The position numbers and the translations under genes were made by a program. Shown here in pieces: positions 21,864 through 23,916 of a stretch of 23,916 nucleotides of DNA (positions within the stretch are counted from its first letter, which is position 1; each line of letters begins with the position of its first letter). The notes below the pieces were generated by a model that did no database searches, was not told where the DNA came from, and saw nothing but the letters and a program-made list of their open reading frames with translations. Source of the DNA: a virus; IMG/VR virus record IMGVR_UViG_3300007276_000306, positions 1 to 23,916 of that record; one strand, written 5' to 3'.

Positions 21864-21992
21864 TCATTGCTCGTTAAAGGATTGAACGCCTCCGGTCAGA
21901 AGTTCGACAGCTTGTTGGTAAGCGTCAGACTCAGTCCAAGCAGCCACGTAGACAATCACTCCGTCCCACGATACTGCTTTCCAAGTTCTCAC
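21864..21992 (-). CDS. Hypothetical protein, 42 aa, GTG start
   Basis: GTG at 21992 overlaps the TGA of the coiled-coil gene (GTGA) and has GGAG five bases before it. The 42 residues (MRTWKAVSWDGVIVYVAAWT, then ESDAYQQAVELLTGGV) fit a beta-beta-alpha mini fold and end at TGA 21864. Codon pattern and amino-acid makeup look real. No family is recognised. Confidence 0.6.
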   Translation of the reverse strand: MRTWKAVSWDGVIVYVAAWTESDAYQQAVELLTGGVQSFNEQ

Positions 21993-22390
21993 TTAAGCTC
22001 CACGAGATTATCTACATCAATTTTGTAGTCATGGGCTGTGCCATACACGTACTCGCACTGACTAAGAAGAAGACCTTCTTTGTTGAGTAAAGTAGCACAC
22101 CTTTTAGCAGTCTGTGGCTCGATGAATAGCGCATAGTGATTACCTTCTCTCACAAGGTAATCACCTCTCACCTCATCATAGTACATGACTGCTCTCGAGA
22201 GCTTATTTAGTTCTCGCCTGATTATCTCAAGAGTATCGGCCTCTAGATCTTCCAGCTTGTTAAGCTCTCGCTCAGTATGAGAAAGGACGAGGCGTTGTGA
22301 AGCAATTGTATTCTCCTTGACTAAGAGGTCTCTTTGTACTTCCTTCAGGACTTTCTTCAGACTCTCTATGTATTCCGTAGTCTCCATCAT
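21989..22390 (-). CDS. Hypothetical coiled-coil protein, 133 aa
   Basis: Two ATG codons (22390 and 22387) follow a strong GAGGAG site; either could be used. Residues 5-65 are a long charged helix with heptad-like spacing (SLKKVLKEVQRDLLVKENTI, then LNKLEDLEADTLEIIRREL), predicted to form a coiled coil. Residues 80-130 form a small alpha/beta end (HYALFIEPQTAKRCATLLNK). The first 119 bases overlap the end of the preceding 105-residue frame. No family is recognised; an oligomeric regulator is possible. Confidence 0.75.
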   Translation of the reverse strand: MMETTEYIESLKKVLKEVQRDLLVKENTIASQRLVLSHTERELNKLEDLEADTLEIIRRELNKLSRAVMYYDEVRGDYLVREGNHYALFIEPQTAKRCATLLNKEGLLLSQCEYVYGTAHDYKIDVDNLVELK

Positions 22391-22589
22391 CTATCTCCTC
22401 GGTTTCTGTGTAGAATGTGTCAGTATCCAGATCTACCCAGCCTACCCCGTAGGGTAAAGGCACATCTATCCTGCTTCCTGAAGATAAGACAACACCTGGC
22501 CTGTTCTCCCAGACATCGTGGTAGCACCTGAAGCAGTCTGTCCTGTGACACATTAGCCAATCACAGTTGAACACTTTCTTAAGTTTCAT
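22272..22589 (-). CDS. Hypothetical Cys-rich protein, 105 aa
   Basis: ATG at 22589 is an ATGA overlap with the helicase stop. The N-terminal part has four Cys and two His (FNCDWLMCHRTDCFRCYHDV) that could hold zinc, followed by a beta-rich stretch (IDVPLPYGVGWVDLDTDTFY). The last 40 residues lie over the start of the coiled-coil gene in another frame and look less ordered (ESEESPEGSTKRPLSQ), so the protein may effectively be a 65-residue domain with a tail dictated by the overlap. Function unknown. Confidence 0.6.
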   Translation of the reverse strand: MKLKKVFNCDWLMCHRTDCFRCYHDVWENRPGVVLSSGSRIDVPLPYGVGWVDLDTDTFYTETEEIDDGDYGIHRESEESPEGSTKRPLSQGEYNCFTTPRPFSY

Positions 22590-23916
22590 TTTGTCAGCTT
22601 CCCCTCAATAGTTACAAAGTGGGTGGCTCGTGATACAGCTGTGTAAGCCAAGCGAGTCTTCTGCTCAAGGTCACGACAGGAGTTAATATCACACAGATCA
22701 ACTAGCGCATGCTTCAAGGTAGTACCCTGAGACTTGTTTACAGTCATAGCATACGTGAATCTGATATCTGCACAGCCTTCTTTTAAGCTGTAGAATGCTC
22801 TCCACTTCTTGCTGGCCTCTGTCTTGTCACCCTGACTGGTAAATTGGTTAGCCTCGTAAGCCATCTGCTTCAATCGAGTTAGCAATTTGTCAGGAGTAGC
22901 AGGTACAAAGACTGTCTCCTCTATGTCCTCTCCGTCCATGTCTAGGTACTGAATGAATGCTCCAGCAAGGCCGAAGCTAGTGGTAGGCTCCACAGTCTTA
23001 ACTATCAACTTCTGGTTATTCCTGATTAGGACGTTGTCACCAGTGCTTGTAGTTATCGCTGTGTTAGCAACCATCTCTTCGCCCACGATAGGGACTGGGT
23101 CTTTGAGGCCCATTACTTTCTTGCGGATCTTACGATTCAGAGACAGACATCGCTTGTTCGTGAAGGCCAGGACTTTGATGTCTCTAACATTACCATCGCG
23201 CACTCCAGCTTCGAAAGCCTTGTACGCGAACTCTTCAATGTCATCAACATGCCTAATCCCCCGCCCCGTACCATCGGCATTCAGTAGGGTACGGAGGCGG
23301 GGCTGACGCTCACCATCGACTGCTCGACGGTAAGCTTGGCTAAGGGCGAATATGACGTCACCCTTATCGACGCGCTTCGGTTCTGTAAGGTGCATCTTAC
23401 ACTCCGTGGCGTCATAGGCAGGAATACAAAGCTCTTCTCCCTCTTTAGTAACAGGGAAGCACTGCTTATTGTCTCCTACCAGAAGCACTCTGGCTCCTGT
23501 CTCTTTACACTCCTTCTTCAGCAAAGCCACTTCATTGTGACCCATCAGCCCTGCTTCATCCACTACGACGAGCATGTTACGCTCTAGTCGTGGGTCTGCA
23601 TTGCTATCACGCATCTTAGGAGTGCTGATACCTTCCTCGCCAGTGTCTTTATCGACGTAAGGTACCCATCCCATGAGGCTATGTAGCGTATTCACAGCCA
23701 TACCAGTGAATTCAGCCAATACATCCACAGCTGAGTGGGTCATGCTAGTTAAAACTGGAGTGTAGTTAGAGTTCTTGATCACAACTTCATTGATCAAATG
23801 CTTTACACAGTACGATTTCCCGTACCCAGCGCTTGCCCACAGGCCAGCTAGGTGAGTTGTGTGATTGAGCAGCCACCCCTCGAAGTCGTCAGCGGCTTGC
23901 AGTTGGTCTGGGTACA
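22586..23916 (-). CDS. SF1 DNA helicase, Dda/RecD-like, 5' end outside the window
   Basis: The frame is open to the right edge; 442 residues are visible and only a short N-terminus is missing. Motifs in order are: a Q-motif-like YPDQLQAADDF at the very edge, Walker A ASAGYGKS (residues 27-34), Walker B VVVDEAGLM (D119/E120), and a motif III-like LLVGDNKQCFPV. Near the C-terminus MTVNKSQGTTLKHALVDL and AYTAVSRAT are the motif V and VI segments of SF1B helicases such as T4 Dda and RecD. It should be an ATP-driven 5'-3' DNA helicase for origin opening, fork restart or recombination. The first Gly of Walker A is replaced by Ala. The stop overlaps the next gene (ATGA). Confidence 0.9.
   Translation of the reverse strand, partial: YPDQLQAADDFEGWLLNHTTHLAGLWASAGYGKSYCVKHLINEVVIKNSNYTPVLTSMTHSAVDVLAEFTGMAVNTLHSLMGWVPYVDKDTGEEGISTPKMRDSNADPRLERNMLVVVDEAGLMGHNEVALLKKECKETGARVLLVGDNKQCFPVTKEGEELCIPAYDATECKMHLTEPKRVDKGDVIFALSQAYRRAVDGERQPRLRTLLNADGTGRGIRHVDDIEEFAYKAFEAGVRDGNVRDIKVLAFTNKRCLSLNRKIRKKVMGLKDPVPIVGEEMVANTAITTSTGDNVLIRNNQKLIVKTVEPTTSFGLAGAFIQYLDMDGEDIEETVFVPATPDKLLTRLKQMAYEANQFTSQGDKTEASKKWRAFYSLKEGCADIRFTYAMTVNKSQGTTLKHALVDLCDINSCRDLEQKTRLAYTAVSRATHFVTIEGKLTK

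Overview
The window is part of the genome of a lytic tailed bacteriophage (Caudoviricetes). Every gene I can support lies on the minus strand, so the genome reads from right to left. The evidence is a T7-type single-subunit RNA polymerase, a T7-type DNA polymerase, a gp4-like primase, a gp6-like exonuclease, an ATP-dependent ligase, a large terminase subunit and tail-type structural genes. No rRNA, tRNA, integrase or CRISPR array was found. The host cannot be named from the sequence. A class II (B12-dependent) ribonucleotide reductase, a SleB-type hydrolase and a lipoprotein with a Cys lipobox point to a Gram-negative, probably aquatic host, but that is inference.

Layout in transcription order. 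(1) 23916-19037: a Dda/RecD-like SF1 helicase cut by the right edge, several small unknown genes, a structured noncoding stretch (21591-21863), a large acidic protein with Cys pairs, and a lysis pair (lipoprotein/spanin candidate and SleB-type endolysin). (2) 19040-16836: small unknown proteins and a primase that lacks the fused helicase of T7 gp4. (3) 16827-10232: DNA polymerase, a small membrane protein, a dATP/dGTP diphosphohydrolase-like protein, an ssDNA-binding protein, a FEN-type exonuclease, an endonuclease VII-like resolvase, an aberrant metallophosphoesterase, two tiny proteins and DNA ligase. (4) 10235-7523: a short protein, a compact 615-residue RNA polymerase, and a probable small terminase. 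(5) 7505-3737: class II ribonucleotide reductase, a small membrane protein, the large terminase and a 61-residue protein. (6) 3734-1: a structural cassette of lectin-like and repeat proteins, cut by the left edge.

The replication genes form one toolkit: primase, polymerase, SSB, exonuclease, resolvase and ligase, with nucleotide supply from the reductase and a pool-modifying enzyme. The RNA polymerase presumably drives later genes, though I recognise no phage promoter consensus. Genes are very tightly packed: ten ATGA overlaps, one GTGA overlap and three single-base TAATG/TGATG junctions imply extensive translational coupling. Three hairpins at gene ends (5846-5861, 11199-11228, 21274-21298) are the likely transcript ends or processing points.

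The observations most worth following are: an apparent fibronectin III domain broken into three pieces across three tail genes; the very short RNA polymerase; a dATP/dGTP diphosphohydrolase-like gene, which raises the question of modified purines; a metallophosphoesterase with altered metal ligands; and the folded noncoding stretch at 21591-21863.
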